Source: Drosophila miranda
Lineage: Eukaryota; Arthropoda; Insecta; Diptera; Drosophilidae
Direction of reading: 5' to 3'
DNA: 64,000 bases
NCBI RefSeq assembly: GCF_003369915.1
Contig: NC_046674.1
Span: forward strand, 15,376,001-15,440,000
Shown here: one piece after another, positions 1 to 10,872 of the stretch
How positions within the stretch are numbered: the stretch's first letter is position 1
How the letters are laid out: each line of letters starts with the position of its first letter
Notes under the pieces: generated by a model
Seen by the model: only the letters and a program-made list of their open reading frames with translations
Told to the model about the DNA's origin: nothing
The model's database searches: none
Made by a program: the position numbers and the translations under genes

Positions 1-3000
1 CCCACAAGGGGCTGCACTTCAAGTCCTTCCCCTACATCCTGACACTGCACCTGAAACGCTTCGACTTTGACTACACGTCCATGAACCGCATCAAGCTGAA
101 CGACAGGTAAGCGTCGAACAGAGGATAGTTGTAGGAACAGTTGTTGTAAATGAATCTACTTTCCATCGCAGAGTGACCTTCCCGCAGACGCTCAACCTGA
201 ACACGTTTGTCAATCGCACTGCAAACGGCGAACAGTACCAAATGAACGGCGGAACAGCGGCGGAAGATTGCAGCACAGCGGATAGCGGCTCCACGATAGA
301 GGATGACAATCTGAGCAGCGGCGTGGGGACCACAGCCAGCTCTAGCCAGCATGAGAACGATCTAAATGACGAGGACGAGGGCATCGATATGAGCAGCAGT
401 ACCAGCAAAAGTGCCAAGCAGGGCTCGGGACCATATATGTATGAGCTTTTTGCCATTATGATCCATTCGGGGAGTGCCTCGGGAGGTCATTACTATGCCT
501 ACATCAAGGACTTTGACAGCAACGAATGGTTCTGCTTCAACGATCAAAATGTGTCCTCAGTAAGTCGAAATTTGTCCCTCTTTTAGTCTCTTCTCTCATC
601 CTAAATGTAATTTATACTCTGGGAGCAGATCACACAGGAAGATATACAACGCTCCTTTGGCGGACCAAATGGCAGCTACTACTCCAGCGCTTACACTTCT
701 AGCACCAATGCCTACATGCTGATGTACCGACAGGTGGATGGCAAACGGAACGAGCACACCGCCAAAGCTGCAGACTTCCCCGAGCATATCAAGACGCTGC
801 TGCCAAAGCTACATTCGGAGGAGGAAACGCGAGTAGCACGCATTGGACGGCACATCACTGTTACCGATCTGGCGCTGCCGGAGCTGTACAAGCCACGCGT
901 CTACTTCTACAATCCCTCGCTCAAGAAGATGAAGATCACGCGGGTCTACCTGTCCCAGAGCTTTGACATCAATCTCGTGCTGACTTCCGCATACGAGATG
1001 TTGAATGTCGAACAATTTGCGCCCATTGCCCGCTGTCGCCTGGTGGCCTACAATTCGGCCATGGACACGATAATCCAATCGCTGGAGAGCTACACCGATC
1101 CGGCGCTGACAGAGCTGCGAGCCGCCCAAAACTACAATCTAGACTTCCTGCTGGAGTATCGGGCCGAGGATCAGACATTCGAGACGTACGAGCCAGACGG
1201 CATCACTTGGTATGTGTTTATGGTAGATCTATCGACGATGGCCATGGACGGTCCCTTCCTGGTTTACTCAGCAGCGCGGGAACGAGAGCCCAGTGACGTT
1301 CTGCGTCACTCCATTGCCGTGCGGCTGCACATCAACGAGCAGCAGTTCCTGCTTTCCACCGTACGCGGCGCTGTACCCAAGGCTTTTGTCGTATACGATC
1401 CCCATCCCACACCTGATGCGCAGCAGCAGCTCCAGAATCTGGCCAACAGCCAATTCAAATATATCACATATTTCTATTTGAATGTCCCCAACACAGACGC
1501 CGCCAGTCTCGAGATGTTGGGCGTGCCAATTAGCGAGTGCCGCCTCGAGGTGAGTTCTTCTTTCAGTTCTTTCAAGCCTGAAGCCCTAATCTTTCGATTT
1601 GCAGCCTCCTCCCAGCAGCGGTGCGGATGTTGTGGATGCCGCCATGATGAATGGCGTGGGTTCCGGGCAGGATTTATCCTGCAATGACTCTGAGTGGCGG
1701 CGTTACAAGCGGGATTTGCTGGAGCCGCTGAACCAGCCAAGCCATGGCCAAGAGTCCAATTCGGAGGACAGCAGCCTGAGCGATGGGGATCGCACTCTGG
1801 TGGAGGCCGAAAACATAACGAATCGCGGCGGTGGCGACAGTCAAGTGAGCTCCACCAGCCACTCACCGCAATTGTCTAGTCCCGAGGATGAGGCCGCCTC
1901 CCACGATGCCATGATGCGCGTGCACGCCTATTGCAATGGCAGCTACACGGCCGCAGACGCCGTGGAGCCCATCCTCCTGCCCACGAGCACAACGCACTTC
2001 TTTCATGCTTGCAAGGTAGAGTGCGTGGACGTGACTAGCAGCTCCAGTTCGAGCCATCAGTCCGACGACGAGGCACAGCTGAGGAAACCCACCCGCGCCT
2101 ACAAACTGCTGGTAGGCACCCACATGCGGATGGCTGCCTTTAAGCAACACATCGAACAGCTGATCCAGGTGCCCAGCGCCTACTTCAAGCTGCAGAGGAA
2201 GCATGAAAACAACGTCTCTATCAGCCAAACCACCTCGCTGGTCTACCTCACCGAGGGCGAGACCCTGACCGTGGAGCTGGGCAAGACACTGCAGTCTGAC
2301 GAGTACAAGGCGAAGATTCAGTTCTTGCGACTGGCCGACGTGGACAACGAAACCTCGCGACTGCCCTGCGCCTGTGAGTGGGTATATAATGGTAGCACCA
2401 CAGTTGAGCAGGCCAAGCAGGAACTGGTGGCGAAGCTGCATCGCATGGATACCAAGTACTCCACCCTCACGGTAGACAATTGTCGCATGTGGTTGAAGGG
2501 CGGTCGCAGCTCCATCAAGATACTGGCAAACGATGAGCACCTGTTCAGCGACATAAGCTCTACAATCACCACGGAGGTGAGTTCCAGAGCGATTTTCTCA
2601 TTGAATATGTGATTATTTGTATTTCATTTCAGTTTATTCTGCAAGAGTGCGAAGAGGGTGTCGATCCGCAGCCGAAGGATGATTCTCTTACCATATTCGT
2701 GAGGCGCTGGTGTCCGAGCAAGCTGGAGTTTGGCAAATTCCAGGAAATCACCTTGGAAAGTAAGTCCCAAGGGATGGAAGCTACTAGGAGATGGGTTCTT
2801 ATACGTTTACTTTCATTTGCAGACGACAGCGAGATAAGGCAATCGTTGTCGGAGATTAGCAGCATCGCAGTCGACAAATTGAGCTACATGAAGGTAGGTC
2901 CCTCCACACTAAAGTCCTGCACAGTATTCATAAAATCCCAGATATATTCATGCCTGTTTAATGCGTTCGATCATTACGAATCCTGCCTTCAGGCAGATTC

Positions 3001-4200
3001 GAATCACCCCGAATCATTAAAAGCCGAATCCGAGCACCGCGGATTAATATCAGCAAGTTTCGTTCACATGTCTCTGAGGAGACATGTGCCTCCGGCTATG
3101 CACATTCGGTTTTTCTACCCGATACTTAAAGAGTATAGGAGTATATTCGATTTGTAGAGAAAGTGTAAATGTCTGTAACACCCAGGAGGAAGCGTTTTCG
3201 ACCCAAAAAGATAAATATGTATATATTCTTGATCAGCATCAATAACCGAGTCGATAAAGCCCTGTCTGTCTGCCCGTCCGTCTTGTTTGCCGCCTAGTTC
3301 TCAGAGACTATAAGAGCTAAAGCAACCAAATTTTGTATTGAAACTCCTGTAATATTACACTGTTACAAGTGTATTTACAAATTTCACTCCGCCCCCACAA
3401 AGGAAGAAAATCTGTGGTATCCAGAATTTTGAAGATACGAGAAAACCGAAAACACAGAATCATAGAAAATGGCCATCTAGTCAGAAGGAACAAGTGAAAT
3501 TGCAGTGGCTACGCACGTATTCCCATATTCCCTTTCTCTCACACACTCTACCTCGTACAGTGTGTGCCCTCTGGCGGAGAAGAGCGAGATAACAACACAC
3601 ATATAAATGTAGAGCCGCGGCCTTAGCCATTATGAGTTATGAGAAAGCTGAATCGCTGATTCTAACGGACTGAACGAAGCGAATACCGAATCCCACCGAA
3701 TCGATTCGGTTGCCCTTTCATGTAGGGCTCTACTTCACAAGTACCACATCTGAACTGAATTCACGCATTAATTTGATTTCTTCTCCGGCAGGTAAACAGT
3801 AACTTCCCCTGCACAAGCATATCAGCGCTCAGTGTAAACGAGTCCACCAGCTGGTACTCGGTGCCGACAACCAGGGACAAGTATCCGCTAAGTACCACAC
3901 AGGCGGGCAGCATTTTCTTGTACAAGTTAGTAAAACAAGAAACGAAGAGTCACTGAAAAGCACTCATTAATTTGTATATCCCTTCACAGAGATAAGAGCA
4001 TACCCGTGCGAGAGCTGACACTGGAGGAGCGGCGCCAGATTGATGCGAGGGAGAAGGCTCGCCTGGATCGTCTGGGTTGTGTGACTACCACACGCTACTC
4101 GCAGCGCCGCGAGCGAGCGCTCAAGATCTACGTGGACTCGTCGGAGAAGGCAAACAACGCCACAGCCTCGGCACCCATGGATGCGCATGTTGATAATTAG
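1..4200 (+). CDS. Usp47: Ubiquitin carboxyl-terminal hydrolase 47 (Usp47/Ubp64E), 3' part
   Basis: Cysteine protease that removes ubiquitin from substrates; the 5' part, with the catalytic Cys box, lies outside the window. Exons rebuilt by splice sites and phase: <1-106, 172-559, 629-1549, 1605-2576, 2633-2759, 2823-2893, 3792-3925, 3990-4200; stop TAG at 4198. The first exon encodes the USP motif [10 protein letters not shown]. Exon 172-559 carries an acidic/Ser-rich insert and then the His box ([12 protein letters not shown]) and WFCFNDQNV; 629 onward finishes the catalytic fold ([17 protein letters not shown]). The rest is the long C-terminal region with ubiquitin-like folds typical of USP47, ending in the conserved [11 protein letters not shown] segment. 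The 898-bp intron 2894-3791 holds a nested repeat. Family assignment is firm; the allele name is from memory of the 64E locus. Confidence 0.95.
2905..3731 (+). repeat. TIR-type repeat in a Usp47 intron with a DINE-1-like insertion
   Basis: The outer parts of this intronic stretch match the repeat at 4988-5392. Shared pieces include TTTAATGCGTTCGATCATTA near 2957, CGAATCCCACCGAATCGAT near 3680, and a right end reading CATGTAGGGCTCT. The middle (about 3110-3640) is absent from the shorter copy. It resembles the DINE-1/SGM Helitron-like family, with a TACCCGATACTTAAAGAGTA start, CTTGATCAGCATCAATAACC, a GTCTGTCTGCCCGTCCGTC run and GACTATAAGAGCTA. I read this as a DINE-1-like element inserted into an older MITE. 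The left end is decayed, so its boundary is approximate. Confidence 0.65.
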
Positions 4201-4576
4201 TCTTGCATGGGGAGCTGCCGCTTGCAATAGTAGATGATCAGAAGAACTATAGAAAGCTCCTAGGCAAACGGCAGACCATGAAATCCCACACAGCCTATTA
4301 TAGTCAAAGATTCTCCTCTCATCCTGCTTCAATCTATTATCAGCATACTCGTATTTCTTTTGTTGTTTGTCGGCGGAGGGTGGGCGGATCGTGAGCTGGG
4401 CTAAGCGGCATAGGTTACGAAGTTATTCTTGCAACTTTCGTATTACAAGAGTTCAAAGATGAGACTGTGTAAAATTTAAACTAAAAACGCGAAACAAAAC
4501 GCCAGATGCAAGAAACCCAAATTACAATTGTAAAATGTGAATGTGAACATCAAAAAAACTAAATTAAATCGTATCA

Positions 4577-4582
4577 AATAAA
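4577..4582 (+). promoter_or_regulatory. Poly(A) signal of Usp47
   Basis: AATAAA about 380 bases after the Usp47 stop codon, in AT-rich sequence. It is the first canonical signal after the stop, so the 3' UTR is probably 4201 to about 4600. Confidence 0.6.
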
Positions 4583-4987
4583 AACAATAGAGCCTCGAGT
4601 GCATTAATTCTGCAACAACTGCGCAATGGAGAAATGGAGGAAATCTTGAAATCGGAGTCTAAAAACTTACAAAAAGTTTCATTGATCTTATCAGAAGCTG
4701 CAGCAGCAGGAAGAAAAAGGAAAATTTACGAAGAATTTACAAATAGAAATTCGTCACTTTTCGTCTTTTCTCCTCTGTTTTAACAGCGACTGTCCGTTAG
4801 AATTTAGTATTCGTCACAGCCGGATGGAACCAGCAGAGCAGAAGCTCTTTATTTTTAACAGTTTCAAAATAGTCGAAGCTAAGTAAAGCAAGAATTTCAC
4901 AATTTTTTCCACTAAAGAGGTTTTTGAGTGAATTTTGATAATTTATTACCTTCTTAATAGATATCTATTATTAAATAGATATTATTT

Positions 4988-5392
4988 AGAGCCCTGCATG
5001 AATCCAAAGTATTCGTAAAATCACAGCTACATATACTTATGCCCCTTTAATGCGTTCGATCATTACTAATCCTGCCTTCACCCCGAATCCATCAGTAAGT
5101 TTCGATCTGATATCTTTAATATAATTATTTTCAGGCAGTGGGCGAAGCTAAAATGCAGAAAAATTTGTGTGTTGCTTTCTCGATCTCTCTACAAAAAAAA
5201 TCAAGCAGAGAGTGAGTGAGAAAAAACCGAGCTTTTCGGATCTGAGACCGTAAAAATTACGAGACCTGCTTCGTTCAGTCCGTTTTGGGCGAGCGCTTCG
5301 AAATTACGGGAAACCAAAATCGCTGAACGAAGCGAATCGTGAATCCCACCGAATCGATGCGGCTCGAACGGTTCCCGTTCATGCATGGCTCT
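4988..5392 (+). repeat. MITE-like repeat with ~14-bp inverted ends
   Basis: Starts AGAGCCCTGCATGA and ends TCATGCATGGCTCT, which are inverted complements with one mismatch. The body has no coding sequence and matches the outer parts of the repeat in the Usp47 intron. Length is about 405 bp. I cannot see a clear target-site duplication; the flanks are AT-rich. A non-autonomous DNA transposon is the simplest reading. Confidence 0.65.
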
Positions 5393-5519
5393 ATAATTAA
5401 TCAAATATGGTTTTTTTCTCGTATTTTAAATATGGCAGGTATCGATATTTGATCGAAGAGGTTAATAAATTATCGGAAATAGTCGATAAATCGACTCCTG
5501 AGTAAACAATTGTGACAAA

Positions 5520-5714
5520 ATGAGCCAGAGACAGCCAGACAGCAACATTTCAACTGAAAAGTGCAACAATCGATCATTTTTGCTCCAGTTCAACTGGAAG
5601 GCCATGCTGACGAATTACCTCTCTCTCTCTTTCTCTCTGACTGCATGCGTTTCCCATAAGGCTGTCTCTGTTTTTGCTGTTAGTCAGTTAGCAAAGTATG
5701 TCATAAGGCTATAA
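5520..5714 (+). other. Small ORF of doubtful status (64 codons)
   Basis: An ATG in good context (ACAAAATGAG) opens 64 codons beginning MSQRQPDSNISTEK. About 100 bp upstream are DRE-like TATCGATA variants (5438-5490), as in an active fly promoter. I recognise no family. The Ser/Leu-rich middle is encoded by a CT repeat (5622-5640), which argues against a conserved protein. A first exon of an unrecognised gene or chance are both possible. The surrounding intergenic stretch 5393-6243 otherwise holds AT-rich sequence and the probable 3' UTR of CG10576. Confidence 0.2.
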
Positions 5715-6243
5715 TGGTCTATTCATTTTAGATAACTGAAACACCAGGAATGTATTTATCGGTTGTTGGTTTTTATAGAAAAAGGTAATTTTATTTAATA
5801 CCTACTACGCAGCGTTGATAACGTTTTTTGTTTTGTTTCATCTTGAATTATATTTAAAGATCATGTTTAGCGTTAAAATTGTTACAATTTGACGACAGTT
5901 CTTGCATTGTTCGTTGTAAAACCGATTAAACGAAAACAGTTACAGTCCTCCGGGCGCACGCGTTACAATAATAAAGTATATTAAAAGAGGTAAAAGTAAG
6001 AGCGGCCCCAGGTGGTGGCTGCACCACATTAATGCTGGAAGGAGGGTAGGTAGGGAAGGAAATGCTAATGGTATTCCCTGGCGTGTGTGTGTACAAATAA
6101 AAAAAACTTCAATCTGTTTGCCGGTAGTTTGTCAAAATTGGGTAAGTGATTTCTTGGGGGGTTTATGAAGGAGCTGCGGCAGCATTAGGCAGCGCGTTAG
6201 TTGTTCTCGTGGATGCTCATTAGTGTTTAGGGTTCGGTCGGTT

Positions 6244-8763
6244 CTATGCCTTGGCCTCAACGGGCGCCGGCGCGGAATCTACCTTGGTCGCCGCAGCAGA
6301 TGCCTTCTTGCCTTTTCCCTTGCCCTTGACGGGTCCTAGTGGCTGTGCGACCAGTGTCTGAAAAGCAAAAGAAGATTAGATACGATCGAAATCCCGTCGT
6401 AAGCGAAATGATCTTACCTTCAGCTCTTCCTGCGCAATGCTGTACTCGCTTGCGAAGCTGTCCACATTGAATGGTATGCCGGTGACAAGATTAACGCCAT
6501 TGGGCATGAGCAGAATCGTGTGCTTGAACTGCGCCACAATCTCAGCTGTAATGATAAAAGTAAAATTATTGAATGTTCACCTGCGGTTTGTCTTTCGATT
6601 GGAGTGTGGCAATGGCATGTTCAGACAGAGGCCATTTTGGGGCAACTACTGAAGACGCCAAGGCCTGGGGTTTGCTCTGGCAAAATGTCTGGCCGTGTTT
6701 GATAGCCAAAAGGTGAACCAAATCCGGAATTAAGTTTTGCCAATGAATAGTAAACTGTTGCTAATCAAACATACTTGGCTTCTCGTACAGCACTTGGAAG
6801 GGCTCAATCATCTTGTGCGAGACACACTCGACGACGCCCATGCGTGCCTTGGTCTCCTCCTCGAAGCTGCGGATGTTGAAAGGCATGTTCCCGTACTTTG
6901 TTTTCACCTCTGCCAGCAGGGCACGGGATGCCTTCAGCTTGAGCATGTAGTTCTCTTCCGACTTCTTGTAGATTGAGACCTTGGTGTCCTTCTCCCGTCC
7001 CTGCAACATAATTAGATATTCTTAGCCAATACCCTCAAATGCGGTCAAATGGAATTCTCAGTGTCCTATTGCGTTCTCAGATCTCATAATCTTACAATCT
7101 CCGGCCAGCAGCCAGCGCAGCCTTGGCGTTGGACACGTGCCGTGCTTACAAACCAAAGCCCGCCGAGCGTACAAGACGCTTGCATGACATGACGCCTTAT
7201 CTTTGCTGGGCCAGCCTCAAGCGCATTGTTTTTAATCATCGAACAAAGAGTTGGTATAGCTACGGCTAAGGAGGATTACTAACCACGCCCTCGCCGCTGC
7301 TCACAATCACATCGATGGCATACACTTCGTACGTGTCGAAGGTGCACTTTTCGTGCTCCTTGCGCTGAGCCTCGCTCGGATTCTGTATGATTGTCTTCTC
7401 GCCATCGATTTTGAACTGCTTCAGCTCGTGGCTAAGCATGCCCTCAATCGGCTTGCACTTGTACGATTCGCTGATTTGTTGCACGGCATCGGTGATGGCA
7501 TAGTTCTGCAAGCAAATAATAACAATTATTAAATCCGCTTTATGTACTACAGATTAAGATGATTTTTTAAGATGTAGACAACTTTAAAGACCGAACATTT
7601 CTAGAAAATAAACTTGTCCAGTTCACGAAATTGACAATTGATATCTGCAGGCGTTTGGGTGTACTGTGCAAAATGGTAAAGCAGCAGCCATTTAGCTTTG
7701 CCTGCAGACGGAACATTGAATTTTAGGGCTGGAATAGGAATACTTACATTGGCGCCGGATTTTAGCAACCGCAATGCGGCCTGAACGGACCAGTAGGCGG
7801 CCAGGATGACATCAGCTGGGCGTCCGCTGATCTTCTGATCTGCGCTGGCACCAACCGAAATTGTGTGAGCGGCCACGGCGATGAAACCATCAATGTGGGC
7901 GCCCAAGTCACTTTTCAAAGAAATAAGATCCTGGATAAGTTAAGCGCAGGGGAATTGCCAAAATCTTGTACATACATTTTAACGACATCGCCGGCCTTTA
8001 ACGTGTAGTCGGTGTCGTTCTTTGCTGGCGAGAAATGGCAGACACAATTGTTGACGGACAGGCATGTTGGGAATGCGATGCCTTTCTTCAGGTCCTTTTC
8101 CTTTTTGTATACCTAAAGGAAAGCTGTCCTTATTAATACTGTACATTGATATCGCAAAACTCTTGCATTGGCCAATGTGTCCTCAGATCTCATAATCTGC
8201 GAATCTTTGGGACCAATGGCGAGAGAATGCCCGTGGCACGTGGGGGACATATCCCTCAACGTGCGCCTGGCGACCACGCGGCCGCCAGCCCCACACAGCA
8301 CACGACTCGCATTGGATGTCCTCAAGCGTGTAGTTTTTAATCATTGGACAAAAAGCAATTGGGCAATAGAGAATTCCAGTGATAACTTACTTTGCCGGTT
8401 TCTTCAGTCAGCAGATTGTCCCCCTGGGTGCAAATTTCCCTTACGGAGGCATCAGCCACACAGAGTCCGATCACCGCCTTGAGTGTTTCTAAAATTAAAC
8501 AACGGAAAATGTCCAGAAATAGTCTGATTTATCAACGTTGCGCCAGCGATATGCATGTGCGTGGCAGCTCCACAGCCACAGCCAAGCGAAAGCGAAAGCG
8601 GACATTGGCGAGCATTGTGTAAGCGCCACGTAGCGTCAAGTCACTTTCACTATGCAATTGAAAGTCTTCACTTACTGTTTACAATTTCGCCGGCCAATTT
8701 GTACTTGGTAACGACCAAATCCTCGGCAATAGTCTTCTCGGGCTCTTTTTCTGCGTCTGCCAT
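6244..8763 (-). CDS. CG10576: PA2G4/EBP1 homologue (proliferation-associated 2G4)
   Basis: Inactive methionine-aminopeptidase-fold protein that binds ribosomes and RNA and is linked to growth and rRNA processing in animals. Eight exons from the 5' end: 8763-8676, 8488-8391, 8112-7976, 7910-7748, 7505-7284, 7000-6775, 6545-6418, 6357-6244. All phases close, giving 391 residues against about 394 for human PA2G4. Recognisable segments: [17 protein letters not shown] at the N-terminus, [31 protein letters not shown], and a Lys-rich C-terminal tail ([11 protein letters not shown]), the usual nucleolar and rRNA-binding tail. Several introns are unusually structured: 7001-7283 and 8113-8390 carry related elements and 6546-6774 a closing stem (separate entries), suggesting the gene hosts small RNAs. 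Confidence 0.95.
6575..6718 (-). ncRNA. Structured intronic element in CG10576 intron 6
   Basis: GTTCACC (6575-6581) and GGTGAAC (6712-6718) are a perfect 7-bp inverted repeat inside the 229-bp intron. Between them CAGACA..TTTTG (6622-6639, with a 7-base bulge) can pair with CAAAATGTCTG (6681-6691) over 11 bp. I see no clear box C, box D, H or ACA motif, so the class is unknown. It may be a third small RNA of this host gene or a splicing structure. Confidence 0.25.
7073..7244 (-). ncRNA. Candidate C/D-type small RNA in CG10576 intron 5
   Basis: Read on the host strand, this intronic element starts GTTC then ATGATTA (one mismatch from box C, RUGAUGA) and ends CTGA (box D) then GAAC, so GTTC and GAAC close a terminal stem at the kink-turn position. 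About 20 bases next to each end match the element at 8178-8350 in another intron: TTTTTAATCAT and CCTCAAGCG at one end, CTCAGATCTCATAATCT at the other (plus strand). The middle has diverged. At about 170 nt it is long for a C/D snoRNA, so a scaRNA-like RNA is possible. No guide target was identified. Confidence 0.5.
8178..8350 (-). ncRNA. Candidate C/D-type small RNA in CG10576 intron 2, paralogue of 7073-7244
   Basis: On the host strand it reads TGTCC, one spacer base, ATGATTA (box C-like), about 155 nt, CTGA (box D), GGACA. TGTCC and GGACA pair over five bases. The related element has GTTC/GAAC here, so the stem is kept by a compensatory change. The 20-base ends are conserved between the two copies while the middles differ, as expected for paralogous small RNAs that guide different sites. 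Box C is not perfect, so the class remains provisional. Confidence 0.5.
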
Positions 8764-8828
8764 AGTGAAGTCAATTTACAGTAATTTAAAAATGGCGACT
8801 TAAATGAAAATGCGAATGAGACCACGTG

Positions 8829-8839
8829 TGGTGTGACCG
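8829..8839 (-). promoter_or_regulatory. Ohler motif 1-like core promoter of CG10576
   Basis: On the minus strand this reads CGGTCACACCA, one base from the YGGTCACACTR consensus, about 70 bases upstream of the CG10576 start codon. A CACGTG E-box lies next to it (8823-8828). Position and strand fit a dispersed housekeeping promoter. The stretch 8840-9570 up to the Txl promoter is AT-rich with scattered GGTATATTT-like (motif 6) copies, e.g. near 9223, and no gene that I can support. Confidence 0.5.
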
Positions 8840-9573
8840 AATGTCTGTCTCCAAAAAATACTACTGTCAATGCATTCACACCACTGCCAGTGCTGCCAAC
8901 TTTTTTGAAGAAAAATATCAGTTTTTTGTGGTAAAACATGAAAAAGAATAGCAAAATTTTCAAAACATTGTTTAGCAAACATCAAAGCCGAGGAATATGA
9001 TTGCCGATCGTGAACCAGTTTAGTTTGCCAGATTAACCATTTTATATCAGTGGGTATTAAAATACACTCCACAAATATTATGAAACTTGAAGAATTATAG
9101 CACAGGTGAAGGATATCGTGGTCATTTTCTTTAAGAGAAGATAATAACCATTTAAAGAACTGTTTAAATAGAGGGGGAAACGTGAGCACCAGCGCTACCG
9201 ATTACGGTACATTGTATACTTTTCGGTATATTTTCATATCAGGCTAAAATATAGTTTTATCAAAATAAGCTTGGAAAAAAAATAGGAAAAGGCTCAGTTC
9301 CAATATTCATAGCTATCATATGAGCGAATTTTCCAGAGGAAAATTTATTCAGAGCCAGTATAAAAAATAGATTTAAGAATACAAATATTTCAAATCTATT
9401 CTAACTAAGCCAAAGTCTAAGAGACACAAACAGTTGCGAAAATTTTGAACCAGAAAAAGAAATGTGGCGCAAGAAATGCCATGGAAAATAACAAAATCAC
9501 AACTAAGTAGGATTATCTCACATAAAGGAAAAAAAATGTCTTTTTTGGATAAATAAAAGTAAATATTTTTTAT

Positions 9574-9650
9574 CGGTATATTTTGAAAATAGGACAGTAT
9601 ATTTCTGAGGGTCAGACCGTACATCGTATCCATAAATTCGCGGTCACGCA
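9574..9650 (+). promoter_or_regulatory. Motif 6 / motif 1 promoter of Txl
   Basis: CGGTATATTTTG (motif 6) at 9574, then AGTATATTTCTGAGGGTCAG, a CATCGTATCC DRE remnant, and CGGTCACGCAG (motif 1-like) at 9640, all within 130 bases of the Txl ATG. The block is nearly the same as the PMI promoter at 25511-25604 and close to the Ppat-Dpck promoter. Confidence 0.7.
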
Positions 9651-9703
9651 GATGCCCAGTCATCTTTTGTCGGTGCCGATTTCCCCAATTAAGCAAATTT
9701 ACG

Positions 9704-10693
9704 ATGGCTGTTCGCGTTATTAACGACGAATCACACTTCCAAGCTGAATTAGCCCAGGCTGGTGTCCGGCTGGTGGTGGTGGACTTCACAGCCACTTGGT
9801 GCGGCCCCTGCCAAAGAATTGCACCGATTTTCGAGCTGTTTCCTAATAAGTACCCAAATGCCATTTTCCTGAAGGTGGATGTGGACAAGTGCCAGGACAC
9901 GGCCGCAGGCCAGGGTGTGTCGGCCATGCCCACGTTCATATTCTACAGAAACAGAACAAAAATCGATCGAATTCAGGGCGCTGACGTCAACGGACTGGAG
10001 GCCAAGATTCAGGAACATATTGGCTCCAGCGGCGGCGAAGAGGCCGGAGAAGATTACGGCCAGGGACTGGTAAGATCATCTCAATACGGCCAGCAAAGTA
10101 AACAAATAATAATAATTCCATTTCAATGCACAGATGGAGCTGAATACATTCATATCGAAGCAGGAGTGCGAGTGCTTGAATGAGGCCGACGATCACAATC
10201 TCAAGCATGCCCTGGCCTCAGCCGGCGGCTACTTGCAGTCCGACTGCGATGAGCAGCTAATCTTATCCATCACTTTCAACCAGGCAGTAAAGATCCATTC
10301 GTTAAAGTTCAAAGCCCCGTCGCAGCTGGGTCCCAAGGATGTAAAGCTGTTCATCAACCAGCCGCGTACCATTGACTTTGATATGGCAGAGTCCATGAGC
10401 AGCGTTCAGGATTTGACGTAAGCTTGCATTTGCATTACCAGTCGATTCTATATTTGAATTGCTTTTCCCCTATTCATAGCTTGGCTGAGAAGGAGCTGGA
10501 GAACGGCGCACCAGTCAATCTGCGCTATGTGAAATTTCAGAATGTACAAAACATACAGATCTTTGTGAAGAACAATCAGTCGGGCGGCGATGTGACGCAG
10601 ATCGATTATATTGGCTTTATCGGCTCCCCAATCATGACAACCAAGATGAACGACTTTAAGCGTGTGGCCGGAAAGAAGGGCGAAAGCCACTAA
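9704..10693 (+). CDS. Txl: Thioredoxin-like protein 1 (TXNL1), Txl
   Basis: Cytosolic thioredoxin fused to a PITH domain; in animals TXNL1 associates with the 26S proteasome and reduces disulphides. Exons 9704-10069, 10134-10417 and 10480-10693 give 287 residues, the usual length (human 289). The thioredoxin fold covers roughly residues 1-105 with the active site WCGPC at 32-36 and the cis-proline loop SAMPTF. The PITH domain begins near residue 123 (MELNTFI) at the start of exon 2, so the fusion joint falls at the intron. Conserved PITH segments include LKFKAP, GPKDVKLFIN and DYIGFIGSP. Start chosen as the first in-frame ATG, just after a motif 1/6 promoter. Its stop is 180 bp from the convergent Ppat-Dpck stop. 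Confidence 0.97.
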
Positions 10694-10872
10694 GAAATAA
10701 CTAAATAATTCTAAAATTTAACGTTTTTACAATGTTTTCTCGGCATTTCTTATTAAACTTTCGACTTAAAACTAAGCAATGAACAACAAAATGCATAATC
10801 ATATAAAAAAGGGTGTAACAAACAATTCCAAACCGCACCCCAAAATATCCCCTGCTTGTAGTAGTCAAGAAG

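Noticed and set aside
2957-3010. tRNA-like GTTCGATCATTACGAATCC
   Set aside because: Part of the MITE, present in both copies, without an acceptor stem or anticodon arm.
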